Source: Cellulophaga baltica (GTDB lineage: Bacteria; Bacteroidota; Bacteroidia; Flavobacteriales; Flavobacteriaceae). Taken from it: a stretch of 64,000 nt of DNA. The notes under the pieces are model-generated. The model worked only from the letters and a program-made list of their open reading frames with translations, did no database searches and was not told the origin of the DNA. The position numbers and the translations under genes are program-made. The DNA lies in assembly GCF_900102165.1 (NCBI RefSeq), contig NZ_FNBD01000003.1, positions 62,001-126,000 on the forward strand, in the 5' to 3' direction. Positions 1 through 8,974 of the stretch are shown here, one piece after another (position 1 is the first letter of the stretch; every line of letters starts with the position of its first letter).

Positions 1-2303
1 TCTATTTCCGGTCTTTCCTTCAAGGGAATATCTTCTTCCTTATATTGAAAATTATCAATATTTGTATACAAAGCAAAAAACGAATAGGTATTATAAAGGG
101 TTCCAAAGAATTTGCGCTTTACCTCAGCAATACCTTCTAAATCAAACTTTAAATTATCCCACGGGTTCGCATTTGATATCATGTACCAACGCGTAGCATC
201 AGCACCATGCTCATTCATAGTTTCAAAAGGATCTGCCGCGTTTCCTAAACGCTTTGACATCTTTTTACCTTCTTTATCTAACACCAAACCATTAGAGACC
301 ACATTCTTGTATGCTACAGAGTCAAACACCATTGTAGCAATAGCATGTAAAGTATAAAACCATCCACGCGTTTGATCAACACCTTCTGCTATAAAATCTG
401 CAGGAAAAGTTTTATTATCATCAATCAAATCTTTATTTTCAAATGGATAATGCCATTGAGCATACGGCATAGAACCAGAATCAAACCAAACATCAATTAA
501 ATCACTTTCGCGCTTCATTGGTTTTCCGGATGCTGAAACTAAGGTAATTTGATCTACTATATTTTTATGTAAATCTATTTTATCATAGTTTTCATCGGTC
601 ATGTTCCCGACTTCAAAATCTTCAAAAATATCTTTCTCAAGAACTCCTGCCGCTAATGCTTTTTGCATTTCTCCTTTCAGTTCCGCAACAGAACCAATCA
701 TTATTTCTTCTTTGCCGTCTTCTGTTCTCCAGATAGGTAAAGGAATTCCCCAATAACGAGAACGTGATAAGTTCCAGTCGTTTGCATTTGCCAACCAGTT
801 ACCAAACCTACCTTCTCCTGTAGCTTTGGGCTTCCAGTTTATTGTTTGATTAAGCTCAAACATTTTATCTTTAACATCTGTGACCTTAATAAACCATGAG
901 TCTAACGGGTAATATAAAATAGGTTTATCCGTACGCCAGCAGTTAGGGTAACTATGCACATACTTTTCTACTTTAAATGCCTTATTCTCCTCTTTTAATT
1001 TAATAGCAAGCTCCACATCAATAGAACGCTCTGGCGCCTCGCCATCATCGTAATATTCATTCTTCACATATTTGCCACCAAATTCTTTTAATTCTGGTCT
1101 AAATTTACCTTGTAAATCTACTAAAGGAACTGGATTATTATTTTCATCCAAGACTAACATTGGAGGAATTTCTGGTACTGCTTGTTTTGCCACCATAGCA
1201 TCATCTGCTCCAAAAGTAGGTGCGGTATGTACTATACCTGTACCATCTTCTGTAGTTACAAAATCTCCTGCAATAATTCTAAATGCATTTTCTGCATTCT
1301 GATATGGCAACACATAATCTATAAGTTGCTCATATTTTACCCCTACTAGATCTTTACCAATAATAGTATCTAAAACTAGATAAGGTATTTTTTTATCTCC
1401 TTCTTTATAGCTTGCTAATTCTTCTTCTGTTGCTACAGCTTTAAATTTTCCTGCGAATTGCTTCCCTACCAAAGGCTTTGCTAAAACAACCGTTATAGGA
1501 TCAAACGTATATTGATTAAAGGTTTTAACTACGACATAATCTATCTTAGGCCCTACCGTTAATGCCGTGTTCGACGGTAAAGTCCACGGAGTGGTTGTCC
1601 AAGCAATAAAATGAATATCGCCTTTTATGTCATCAAAAAATGAAGGCAACGTCTCCCTTACCGCTTTAAACTGGGCCGTAACCGTAGTATCTGTTACATC
1701 TTGATAAGTTCCTGGTTGGTTTAATTCATGAGAACTTAAACCTGTTCCTGCTTTTGGAGAATACGGCTGAATAGTATATCCCTTATAAATAAGGTTTTTA
1801 TTATAAATTTCTTTTAACAACCACCATACCGTTTCCATGTATTTAGGCTTGTAGGTAATGTATGGGTCTTCCATATCTACCCAATACCCAACCTGTTCGG
1901 TCATTTTATTCCAAACATCTGTATAACGCATTACCGCTTTTTTACAAGCAGCATTGTATTCTTCTACAGATATTTTAGTGCCAATATCTTCTTTGGTAAT
2001 TCCTAATTCTTTTTCTACACCAAGTTCTATTGGTAATCCATGAGTATCCCAACCAGCTTTACGCTTTACTTGAAATCCTTTCATTGTTTTGTAACGCGGA
2101 AAAATATCTTTTATAGTTCTCGCCATTACATGGTGAATACCAGGCATACCGTTTGCAGAAGGTGGCCCTTCAAAAAACACATAGCTTTCTTTTCCCTCAC
2201 GAGTAGCAATACTTTTTTCAAAAATATCGTTCTCTTTCCAGTATTTTAAAATCTCTTCTGCAACTACTGGTAAATCTAATCCTTTGTATTCCGCAAACTT
2301 CAT
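1..2303 (-). CDS. ileS: Isoleucyl-tRNA synthetase, 5' part (C-terminus outside window)
   Basis: Charges tRNA-Ile with isoleucine in the cytoplasm. The frame is open from the ATG at 2303 to the window edge, giving about 767 of the expected roughly 1,100 residues. The N-terminus holds the class I ATP-binding signature in the variant form GPPSANGMPGIHH, and a KMSKR loop lies near 250-264, close to the window edge. The CP1 editing domain lies between them, including WTTTPWTLPSN and GTGIVHTAPTFGADD. These features fit the long, eukaryote-like IleRS that is usual in Bacteroidota. The anticodon-binding and C-terminal parts are missing only because the window ends. A -7-like box lies at 2337-2344. 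Confidence 0.97.
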   Translation of the reverse strand, partial: MKFAEYKGLDLPVVAEEILKYWKENDIFEKSIATREGKESYVFFEGPPSANGMPGIHHVMARTIKDIFPRYKTMKGFQVKRKAGWDTHGLPIELGVEKELGITKEDIGTKISVEEYNAACKKAVMRYTDVWNKMTEQVGYWVDMEDPYITYKPKYMETVWWLLKEIYNKNLIYKGYTIQPYSPKAGTGLSSHELNQPGTYQDVTDTTVTAQFKAVRETLPSFFDDIKGDIHFIAWTTTPWTLPSNTALTVGPKIDYVVVKTFNQYTFDPITVVLAKPLVGKQFAGKFKAVATEEELASYKEGDKKIPYLVLDTIIGKDLVGVKYEQLIDYVLPYQNAENAFRIIAGDFVTTEDGTGIVHTAPTFGADDAMVAKQAVPEIPPMLVLDENNNPVPLVDLQGKFRPELKEFGGKYVKNEYYDDGEAPERSIDVELAIKLKEENKAFKVEKYVHSYPNCWRTDKPILYYPLDSWFIKVTDVKDKMFELNQTINWKPKATGEGRFGNWLANANDWNLSRSRYWGIPLPIWRTEDGKEEIMIGSVAELKGEMQKALAAGVLEKDIFEDFEVGNMTDENYDKIDLHKNIVDQITLVSASGKPMKRESDLIDVWFDSGSMPYAQWHYPFENKDLIDDNKTFPADFIAEGVDQTRGWFYTLHAIATMVFDSVAYKNVVSNGLVLDKEGKKMSKRLGNAADPFETMNEHGADATRWYMISNANPWDNLKFDLEGIAEVKRKFFGTLYNTYSFFALYTNIDNFQYKEEDIPLKERPEI

Positions 2304-2336
2304 AATAACTACTTCTGGTACTACATTTTAAGCCTG

Positions 2337-2344
2337 CAAAATTA
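2337..2344 (-). promoter_or_regulatory. Putative -7 box upstream of ileS
   Basis: The minus strand reads TAATTTTG, matching the Bacteroidota -7 consensus TAnnTTTG, about 34 nt before the ileS start. No clear -33 TTG is seen. Confidence 0.4.
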
Positions 2345-2497
2345 TAAATTTAGATTGAATAAATAGGTGTTCCTTTAAAATGATATGCACGAATAATTTA
2401 AAAGACAACATTTTGCTAACCCGCAGCAAAAACCAAAGCTCAATTATTATGGTTAACTTGCAAGTCATTAACTATTATAAATACAAAAATTAAAAAC

Positions 2498-2938
2498 ATG
2501 AAAAAAGTTATTTTAAGTGCCGTAATGATGCTTGCATTAAGTACTAGTTTTGTTTCTTGTAGAGATGCTGCAGACAAAGCTGCGGAAGCGACAGAAGCTA
2601 CTGGCGATGCTATGAACGAGGCTGGTGAAGACCTAAAAGATATGGGTGAAGATGCTGCAAACAAAGCAGACGAAATAGGTACAGACATGAAAGAAGCTGG
2701 AAACAATGCTATTGAAGGCACTAAAGAATTAGGTGAAGACGCTGCTACTAAAATGAAAGAAGCCGGTACGGAAGTTAAAGACGCTGGAACAAAAGCAGTA
2801 GACGATGCAAAAGAGTTAGGAACTAAAACTGTAGATGGTGCCAAAGAACTAGGGACTAAAGCGGTTGACGGTGCAAAAGCTGCAGGTACTGAAGTTAAGA
2901 CAAGTGCAGAAGAAGCTGCTGCTAAAATTAAGCAATAA
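2498..2938 (+). CDS. Small lipoprotein of LEA-like 11-residue repeats
   Basis: 146 residues. A signal peptide ends in a lipobox (SFVSC), so Cys21 should be lipidated and the protein anchored in the outer or inner membrane. From residue 22 the mature chain falls into ten consecutive 11-residue units plus a tail, for example KAVDDAKELGT, KTVDGAKELGT and KAVDGAKAAGT. The composition is Ala, Lys, Asp, Glu, Gly and Thr with almost no aromatic residues. An 11-residue amphipathic periodicity is typical of group 3 LEA and apolipoprotein-like helices. By analogy it may protect membranes or proteins during desiccation, osmotic or cold stress, but no function is demonstrated. It is a single gene with its own terminator, between ileS (divergent) and the TonB receptor (convergent). 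Confidence 0.85.
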   Translation: MKKVILSAVMMLALSTSFVSCRDAADKAAEATEATGDAMNEAGEDLKDMGEDAANKADEIGTDMKEAGNNAIEGTKELGEDAATKMKEAGTEVKDAGTKAVDDAKELGTKTVDGAKELGTKAVDGAKAAGTEVKTSAEEAAAKIKQ

Positions 2939-2959
2939 GCACATATTACAATACTTAAG

Positions 2960-2994
2960 AAAATCCCTAACAACATTTTGTTACGGATTTTTTA
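2960..2994 (+). terminator. Rho-independent terminator after the LEA-like lipoprotein gene
   Basis: The stem is AAATCC-ct-AACAA, loop catt, then TTGTT-ac-GGATTT, followed by a T-run. It lies between convergent genes and may serve both, but the T-run favours the plus strand. Confidence 0.75.
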
Positions 2995-2997
2995 TGT

Positions 2998-5427
2998 TTA
3001 AAAAGTATATGCTACCGCTAAAACAAGATTTATTCCAGGAGCTACAATCCCAGAAGAATAACTGCGATACCTTTGATTTGTAATATTCTCCAAATTAATA
3101 GTAGTTTTTATCGCATTGGAAATGGCATACTGAGACCTAATATTTAAAGTATACCAAGAGGGCGCATATGGGTTGCCATTTGCATCTTCGGCATAAATAT
3201 ATGCCTTACTCTGCTCAGAAACAGCAAGATCATCAAAAGCAACTTCCCCATTGAAACTCAAGAATACATCGGTTTTAAATTTCTGATTTTTCCAGATGTA
3301 ATGAATATCACCAAAGGTAGGCGCCACATGCCTTCCTGGAGAATCCGTCCCATCATCTTCTTCCTCTATTCCTTTGGTAATGGTAAGGTTAGAAATTAAT
3401 GACATCCGTTCTGAAAAGGTCACATCTACACCAAATTCAAAGCCATATACGTAAGCCTTAGCTGCATTCTGTATGGCCTGCACATTGCTCAGCTCGCCAT
3501 TATATTCAATTTCAGACATTCCGTTAAATTCAAAATCCCTGCGTACCAAAGCATCCACCATATACGTATAAAAAGTGGCCCCTTTCAACATCACTTTGTC
3601 TTTAATATTTTTCTGAATCCCTAGCTCCATATTATAAGCATACTCTGGTTCTAGATCTGGATTGGGAACTACAACAGAACTAGGTTCAGAATCAAAAATT
3701 TTACCCACGTCATCAATATTCGGCGCTCTAAAACCTGTAGATGCATTTGCCGTAATTTGCAAATCTGCTTTTGGAAACCAGCTCATTCCTAAACTACCGG
3801 TAAGTGCTCCTGTACTTAAATCTGCATTATCAAAAGGAAAACTATAATACGTATCGTCAAATTCTGCCGCTACCCAAACATGACTATATCTAATTCCTGA
3901 CAGCAAAGAAAAATTAGGCTTCGCCTTATATTCTGTATTTATATACCCCGCTAACGTTTGCCATGTAGCCCCATCTGGATACCTACTTGCTGTAGCCGCA
4001 GTTTCTTCTGTATTACTATCTAACTGACTCCCGGTAGAATGCACTTTATTAAAAATATATTCCCCACCGTAATACAAGCGCAAATCTCCAATTCGTTTAT
4101 TTTCAAAATCTATATTTGTAGATAAGGCATCTAACTTCTCTTCTGTACTATACAAAATAGAATCTTGAAAACCTCGGTCATGCCTGCTTTCTTCAAAATG
4201 CTGGTAGGCGGTAGTAATTTTTAAGCCATCATAAAACTTTCCTTTTCCATTTTTATTGAACTGCAAGTTACTCATCAACCATTTTTGAGGCCCGTAATAC
4301 CATTCCGCAGAACGTAAGCCATCTCCAGCGCTATTGGGTCTAATTAAACGATCATACCTAGAATAATCTGAAGTTTCTGAATAGTAATTGCTCCAATTAA
4401 TATCCCAATTTGTATTGGGTTTGAATGCTATTTTTTGAAGTAGATTAATTTGATTATAGCCTGTTGGCACCTGTAATCTATTATCCGTATTGGCCACTAA
4501 AACATCTTCACCATTATTAGTTTGCACATAGTTTTCTCTCAAATAGGAATCCTCACCATGCTTGCCCATTTTTAAATCGCCAAAATCATTATAAGATACA
4601 CTCGTCAAGAAAGCCCATTGCTTTTTACCAATGTTAAAATCTACGTGAGCTGTATTTTCTGTATTTGCAGTAGCATACCTATAGTTTGCTACTCCATTAA
4701 AAAGAGTCTCATCTGTAGTAGAGAATTGCACTTTTTTAGTCAAAAAATTCATGACCCCGCCAATAGCATCACTACCATATATCACAGATCCAGGGCCAAA
4801 TATAATTTCCGTATTTTTCACTGTAAACGGATCTATAGAAATTACATTTTGAATATTACCACCTCTAAATATGGCGTTATTCATGCGCACCCCATCTACT
4901 GAAAGCAACAACCTATTGGTTGAAAAACCCCTAATCATAGGACTACCACCACCTAACTGACTTTTTTGAACAAACACCTTACCACTATTTTGAAGTAAAT
5001 CTGCCGAAGTTTGTGGCGCAGAAAAAGCGATAGATTTTGCATCAATAGAAACTATTTTTTGAGGAATGTCTTTCTTTTGTTGTTCCCATTTAGAAATAGA
5101 CATGACTACTTCATTGAGCTCCTGAGCTTTTGGAAAAAGGTATAAGATATTCTCTTTTTTTAGCACTACTGCTTTTGTTGATTTAAAAATATCATAACCT
5201 AGATGCTTAAAAAAGATGCGTTCATTTTGATCAAAGAGACTCAAATCACATTTTCCATCAAAATCTGTAATGCTGGTCTTTGATTTATCGGTATTATAAA
5301 CAGCCACATTTACAATAGGCTCTTTAGACTCTATATCTAAAATAGTAATCTCTTGTCCAGTTATAGATGCAGAAATAAAGAATAATAGTATTGCAAAACT
5401 TTTATACATTCTAACTAAAAACTTCAT
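2998..5427 (-). CDS. TonB-dependent receptor, probably haem/siderophore type
   Basis: 809 residues. An N-terminal signal peptide is followed by a carboxypeptidase-D-regulatory-like beta domain (about 25-90), a plug domain (about 110-235, with MIRGFSTNRLLLSVDGVRMNN and GSDAIGGVMN) and a 22-strand-type barrel ending in the terminal aromatic residue Phe. The barrel contains GFRAPN and NPDLEPE, resembling the FRAP/NPNL boxes of haem and haemoglobin receptors; the substrate is an inference from this. It imports a large ligand across the outer membrane using TonB energy. The start at 5427 overlaps recO by 17 bp; Met7 at 5409 gives a 1-nt gap and an equally good signal peptide, so the start is not settled. 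Confidence 0.9.
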   Translation of the reverse strand: MKFLVRMYKSFAILLFFISASITGQEITILDIESKEPIVNVAVYNTDKSKTSITDFDGKCDLSLFDQNERIFFKHLGYDIFKSTKAVVLKKENILYLFPKAQELNEVVMSISKWEQQKKDIPQKIVSIDAKSIAFSAPQTSADLLQNSGKVFVQKSQLGGGSPMIRGFSTNRLLLSVDGVRMNNAIFRGGNIQNVISIDPFTVKNTEIIFGPGSVIYGSDAIGGVMNFLTKKVQFSTTDETLFNGVANYRYATANTENTAHVDFNIGKKQWAFLTSVSYNDFGDLKMGKHGEDSYLRENYVQTNNGEDVLVANTDNRLQVPTGYNQINLLQKIAFKPNTNWDINWSNYYSETSDYSRYDRLIRPNSAGDGLRSAEWYYGPQKWLMSNLQFNKNGKGKFYDGLKITTAYQHFEESRHDRGFQDSILYSTEEKLDALSTNIDFENKRIGDLRLYYGGEYIFNKVHSTGSQLDSNTEETAATASRYPDGATWQTLAGYINTEYKAKPNFSLLSGIRYSHVWVAAEFDDTYYSFPFDNADLSTGALTGSLGMSWFPKADLQITANASTGFRAPNIDDVGKIFDSEPSSVVVPNPDLEPEYAYNMELGIQKNIKDKVMLKGATFYTYMVDALVRRDFEFNGMSEIEYNGELSNVQAIQNAAKAYVYGFEFGVDVTFSERMSLISNLTITKGIEEEDDGTDSPGRHVAPTFGDIHYIWKNQKFKTDVFLSFNGEVAFDDLAVSEQSKAYIYAEDANGNPYAPSWYTLNIRSQYAISNAIKTTINLENITNQRYRSYSSGIVAPGINLVLAVAYTF

Positions 5428-6130
5428 TTAAAATAGCAAGTGACTTAGGTTTTCTAAATCCGTGCAAATGTAATTCATAATAAAGAATTATTGATTTTAA
5501 GAGTTCTTGACGCTGCCGTTTACTCATCTTTATTGCGCTAATTGCATCAAAATTTATGCCCAAAAACTGTTTGAAATAATATAAATTCTCCCCTAGCACT
5601 ATTGGATTTAGTGATAGTGAATAGGAAAAAGCCCCTTCTTGCAAATCAAAATAAGGTGCTTTGCTTTCTGATATATCTGGATAAAAACCAAAGTACTTGG
5701 TTAATACCATTAAAAAATAAAGATGAAAATTTGAAATTTCATCATGACTGTCTAACCATTGCAAGGATGCTTCTAAAAATTCAAATAAGTTATCATTATC
5801 TTCTTCTTCTTGAATACTATTACTTAGCATTTCTGCTAGAAAAAAGGTTAACGCATTTTTAGCAATGTTGGTGTGTAAACTTTGGTAATGGTAGCTAGGT
5901 TTTGCCTCTCTAACCGTTTCTAATGTTCCTTTATTTTTATGATAGGCCACCAATTCTAATTGCATTAATGGCTGAAAGTACGCGGTTTTTAGCTTTCCTT
6001 TTTTAGAAGCCAACACTCCTTTGAGCAAGTATGATTTTAATCCGTCTGATGCTGTGTAAATTTTTACAATCAAACTGGTATCTCCATATTTTAAAGCGGA
6101 TAATACTATGGCTTTGGTGGTGACTTGCAT
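5411..6130 (-). CDS. recO: DNA repair protein RecO
   Basis: Recombination mediator acting with RecR and RecF to load RecA on SSB-coated single strands. 239 residues is the usual length. The N-terminal OB-fold (VTTKAIVLSALKYGDTSLIVKIYT) is followed by a helical C-terminal domain. The protein contains no cysteine, so the zinc finger found in some RecO proteins is absent. It lies directly upstream of, and overlaps, the TonB-dependent receptor gene, so the two may share a transcript from the -7-like box at 6150. Confidence 0.95.
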   Translation of the reverse strand: MQVTTKAIVLSALKYGDTSLIVKIYTASDGLKSYLLKGVLASKKGKLKTAYFQPLMQLELVAYHKNKGTLETVREAKPSYHYQSLHTNIAKNALTFFLAEMLSNSIQEEEDNDNLFEFLEASLQWLDSHDEISNFHLYFLMVLTKYFGFYPDISESKAPYFDLQEGAFSYSLSLNPIVLGENLYYFKQFLGINFDAISAIKMSKRQRQELLKSIILYYELHLHGFRKPKSLAILNEVFS

Positions 6131-6149
6131 CTTGCTTTTTAAAGTAGTG

Positions 6150-6157
6150 CAAAGATA
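6150..6157 (-). promoter_or_regulatory. Putative -7 box upstream of recO
   Basis: The minus strand reads TATCTTTG (TAnnTTTG consensus), 20 nt before the recO ATG. No convincing -33 TTG is present. Confidence 0.45.
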
Positions 6158-6207
6158 GGGTTTTGCTTGGTTAGATTTCTAAGCTAAAAGCAATCAAAAA
6201 ATGACAT

Positions 6208-6247
6208 AAAAAATGCGAAGCTTCCTCACAGAAACTTCGCATTTTAC
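6208..6247 (-). terminator. Terminator downstream of gdhA
   Basis: A 15-bp stem with one mismatch, 6210-6224 against 6231-6245, and a 6-nt loop. Read on the minus strand the mismatch becomes a G-U pair and the stem is followed by a T-rich tract, so it is oriented to end gdhA transcription. Confidence 0.85.
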
Positions 6248-6266
6248 ATATATTAAGGTCTTAATC

Positions 6267-7610
6267 TTAAATAACTCCTTGTGCTAGCATGGCATCGGCA
6301 ACTTTAACGAAACCAGCAATGTTTGCTCCTTTTACATAGTTGCAATACCCATTCTCATCTTTCCCGTATTCAATACAAGAATCATGAATATCACTCATAA
6401 TATCCTTTAAACGACCATCAACCTCTTCTCTTGTCCAACTAATACGTAATGAATTTTGAGACATTTCTAATCCTGAAGTTGCTACACCACCTGCGTTAGA
6501 CGCTTTTCCTGGAGCGAATAATATTTTAGCCTCATGAAACTCATGTATCGCTTCTGGAGTAGAAGGCATGTTTGCACCTTCCGCCACACAAATACATCCA
6601 TTTTTAATTAATGTTTTTGCATCAGCACCACTCAATTCATTTTGAGTAGCACATGGCAATGCAATATCACAACTCACCTCCCATGGTGTTTTTCCTGCAT
6701 GAAAAGTTGCCGAAGCATATTTATCCGCATATGCAGAAATACGACCTCTTTGGTTGTTCTTAAGATCCATTACAAATTCCAACTTCTCTGTATCTATACC
6801 ATCTTTATCATGGATATATCCTTGAGAATCTGAAAGGGTTAATATTTTAGCCCCTAATTGCAATGCTTTTTCTGCAGCATATTGCGCAACGTTACCAGAA
6901 CCTGAAATTACCACATTCTTACCAGCAAAATCTTTTCCTTGCGTTTGCAACATACTTTGTGCAAAGTACACCGTACCATATCCTGTTGCTTCAGGACGGA
7001 TTAATGAACCACCCCAAGAACGTCCTTTACCCGTTAATACTCCGGTAAATTCATTTCTAATCTTCTTGTACATTCCGAATAAGAAACCAATCTCTCTTGC
7101 ACCAACACCAATGTCACCCGCAGGCACATCTGTATTTGGCCCAATATGACGGTTTAATTCTAACATAAAGGCATGGCAAAAACGCATCACTTCGTCATCC
7201 GATTTTCCTTTAGGATCAAAATCTGACCCTCCTTTACCACCACCCATTGGCAATGTGGTTAAACTGTTTTTAAATACTTGCTCAAAAGCTAAGAATTTAA
7301 GGATACTTGCATTTACAGATGGATGAAAACGTAAGCCACCTTTATAAGGGCCTATGGCAGAATTCATCTGAATTCTATAACCTCTGTTTACATGTATTTC
7401 TCCTTTGTCATCTACCCAGGCAACTCTAAAAGAAATTAAGCGCTCTGGCTCCACCATACGTAGCAATATATTCTTGCCATTGTAGATTTTATTTTTTGCA
7501 ATGTACGGGATTACAGTTTCCGCTACTTCTTGCACTGCTTGAATGAATTCTGGCTCATGACCGTTTCTGGTCTTTACCTCCTCCATAAATACTCTAATTT
7601 TTTCGTCCAT
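6267..7610 (-). CDS. gdhA: Glutamate dehydrogenase, NADP-type
   Basis: Reductive amination of 2-oxoglutarate to glutamate, the main ammonium assimilation route when ammonium is plentiful. 447 residues is the length of the hexameric class I NADP-specific family. Visible motifs are PMGGGKGGSDFDPKG (substrate and catalytic lysines), DVPAGDIGVGAREIGFLFG and the Rossmann segment VVISGSGNVAQYAAEKA. It is a single gene with its own terminator and a TAATTTTG -7 box about 65-70 nt upstream. Cofactor preference is assigned by family similarity only. Confidence 0.97.
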   Translation of the reverse strand: MDEKIRVFMEEVKTRNGHEPEFIQAVQEVAETVIPYIAKNKIYNGKNILLRMVEPERLISFRVAWVDDKGEIHVNRGYRIQMNSAIGPYKGGLRFHPSVNASILKFLAFEQVFKNSLTTLPMGGGKGGSDFDPKGKSDDEVMRFCHAFMLELNRHIGPNTDVPAGDIGVGAREIGFLFGMYKKIRNEFTGVLTGKGRSWGGSLIRPEATGYGTVYFAQSMLQTQGKDFAGKNVVISGSGNVAQYAAEKALQLGAKILTLSDSQGYIHDKDGIDTEKLEFVMDLKNNQRGRISAYADKYASATFHAGKTPWEVSCDIALPCATQNELSGADAKTLIKNGCICVAEGANMPSTPEAIHEFHEAKILFAPGKASNAGGVATSGLEMSQNSLRISWTREEVDGRLKDIMSDIHDSCIEYGKDENGYCNYVKGANIAGFVKVADAMLAQGVI

Positions 7611-7681
7611 ATCTTTAAATAGATTCTGTTGCTAACTTCGACTCGTTAAAGGTCCTTATTATTGAATTTAAAATATAACGG

Positions 7682-7689
7682 CAAAATTA
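7682..7689 (-). promoter_or_regulatory. Putative -7 box upstream of gdhA
   Basis: The minus strand reads TAATTTTG, matching TAnnTTTG, leaving a leader of about 65 nt before the gdhA ATG. Confidence 0.45.
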
Positions 7690-7738
7690 TACTATTATCG
7701 TAATTTGAAGTCCTTTTTTTTAAAAATTTAATAAATAT

Positions 7739-8893
7739 TTATCGCAAAGCGTACTCCAAATCAGCAATTAGATCATTTACATCCTCAATACCAACACTTA
7801 ATCGGATTAATGCATCGACAATACCCACCTTTTCACGGGCCTCTTTTGGAATACTTGCATGCGTCATACTTGCAGGATGCCCCACTAGACTCTCTACTCC
7901 TCCTAACGACTCTGCTATGGTAAATATTTTAAGCTGCTCGATAATTTTCATCGCATCGTCCTTATTACTCCCTTTAGGAACAAAAGAAATCATGCCTCCA
8001 AAACCATTCATTTGCGCTTTAGCAATATTATGGTTGGGATGGTTTTCAAAACCTGGCCAAAATACTTTTTCTATTTTCGGATGCTGTGCTAAAAAACGAG
8101 CAATAGCTTCTCCATTTTCACAGTGTCTTTGCATTCTTACGTGTAGCGTTTTTATACCTCTAAGTACCAAAAAACTATCCATAGGACCACAAATGGCACC
8201 ACTCGCATTCTGAATAAAATATAGCTGTTCTGCCAATTCTTTATCCTTGACTACTAAACCTCCTAAAACCACATCACTATGTCCACTTAAATACTTACTA
8301 GCAGAATGCATTACAATGTCTGCTCCTAAATCTAACGGTTGCTGTAAAAAAGGACTTGCAAAGGTATTATCTACTGCCAACAACACCTTATGCTTTTTCG
8401 CGAGCACCCCAATTTCCTTGATATCTAAAATATTCATCATTGGATTGGTTGGTGTTTCCACCCAAATAAGTTTAGTATTGGCTGTGATGTAGGCTTCTAT
8501 AGCAGCAGGTTCTTGCATCCCCACAAAATGAAATACAATTCCGTATTTTTCAAAAATCTTTTTAAATAAACGATAGCTACCACCGTACAGATCGTCAGTA
8601 GAAATAACTTCATCACCAGGACTCAACAATTTTAAGACCGCATCAATGGCAGCCAAACCGCTTCCAAATGCCATACCATAGTTTCCGTTTTCTATACTCG
8701 CCAATGATTTTTCAAGAGCAGAGCGGGTAGGATTAGCACTTCGAGAGTAGGCAAAACCTTGATGTTCACCAGGACTAGCTTGAGCATATGTAGATGTCTG
8801 ATAGATAGGAGGCATCACGGCACCATATGCTTTATCTGGCTCTTGACCTCCGTGAATAACCTTAGTATTAAATTTTATTTTATTTTCATTCAT
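7739..8893 (-). CDS. metB: Cystathionine gamma-synthase / gamma-lyase family enzyme
   Basis: PLP-dependent trans-sulfuration enzyme of the Cys/Met metabolism family. 384 residues. The PLP lysine is Lys200 in SASKYLSGHSDVVLGG. Other family motifs are YSRSANPTR, SGLAAIDAVL, DDLYGGSYRLF, VETPTNP and SLGGVESLVGHPASMTH. Sequence alone does not separate gamma-synthase (making cystathionine from an acylated homoserine) from gamma-lyase (cysteine from cystathionine), so the symbol is tentative. It is divergent from the lipoprotein gene at 8975; its -7 box is at 8912-8919. Confidence 0.92.
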   Translation of the reverse strand: MNENKIKFNTKVIHGGQEPDKAYGAVMPPIYQTSTYAQASPGEHQGFAYSRSANPTRSALEKSLASIENGNYGMAFGSGLAAIDAVLKLLSPGDEVISTDDLYGGSYRLFKKIFEKYGIVFHFVGMQEPAAIEAYITANTKLIWVETPTNPMMNILDIKEIGVLAKKHKVLLAVDNTFASPFLQQPLDLGADIVMHSASKYLSGHSDVVLGGLVVKDKELAEQLYFIQNASGAICGPMDSFLVLRGIKTLHVRMQRHCENGEAIARFLAQHPKIEKVFWPGFENHPNHNIAKAQMNGFGGMISFVPKGSNKDDAMKIIEQLKIFTIAESLGGVESLVGHPASMTHASIPKEAREKVGIVDALIRLSVGIEDVNDLIADLEYALR

Positions 8894-8902
8894 AACACAT
8901 GA

Positions 8903-8931
8903 TTGTACTTACAAATGTACTGTTATCTTTG
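8903..8931 (+). promoter_or_regulatory. Bacteroidota-type promoter for the DUF3298 lipoprotein gene
   Basis: A TTG -33 element (8903-8905), an 18-nt spacer and a perfect TATCTTTG -7 box (8924-8931). The predicted transcript starts about 35-40 nt before the ATG at 8975, which supports that start over the TTG at 8903. Confidence 0.65.
8912..8919 (-). promoter_or_regulatory. Putative -7 box for the cystathionine gamma-synthase gene
   Basis: The minus strand reads TACATTTG, 18 nt before the ATG. It lies inside the spacer of the opposing promoter at 8903-8931, so the two promoters overlap face to face. Confidence 0.45.
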
Positions 8932-8974
8932 CCGCAGCATTTACAGTACAGATTTAGAAAAAATTCTTAGAAAT

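Noticed and set aside
2411-2431. Inverted repeat TTTTGCT-N7-AGCAAAA between ileS and the repeat lipoprotein gene
   Set aside because: Seven perfect pairs but no T-run and no link to a promoter box; this could easily occur by chance in AT-rich spacer DNA.
2561-2890. 33-bp repeats that might be taken for a CRISPR-like array
   Set aside because: Units are contiguous, variable and in frame with a protein of 11-residue repeats; there are no spacers.
2440-2976. 178-residue open frame on the minus strand opposite the repeat lipoprotein
   Set aside because: It mirrors the 33-bp periodicity of the real gene, consists mostly of Ser/Ala/Val/Pro repeats and runs through the terminator. The plus-strand frame has a proper lipoprotein signal.
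8903-8974. TTG start adding 24 residues to the DUF3298 lipoprotein
   Set aside because: The TTG is the -33 element of a well-spaced promoter and the extension would abolish the lipoprotein signal.
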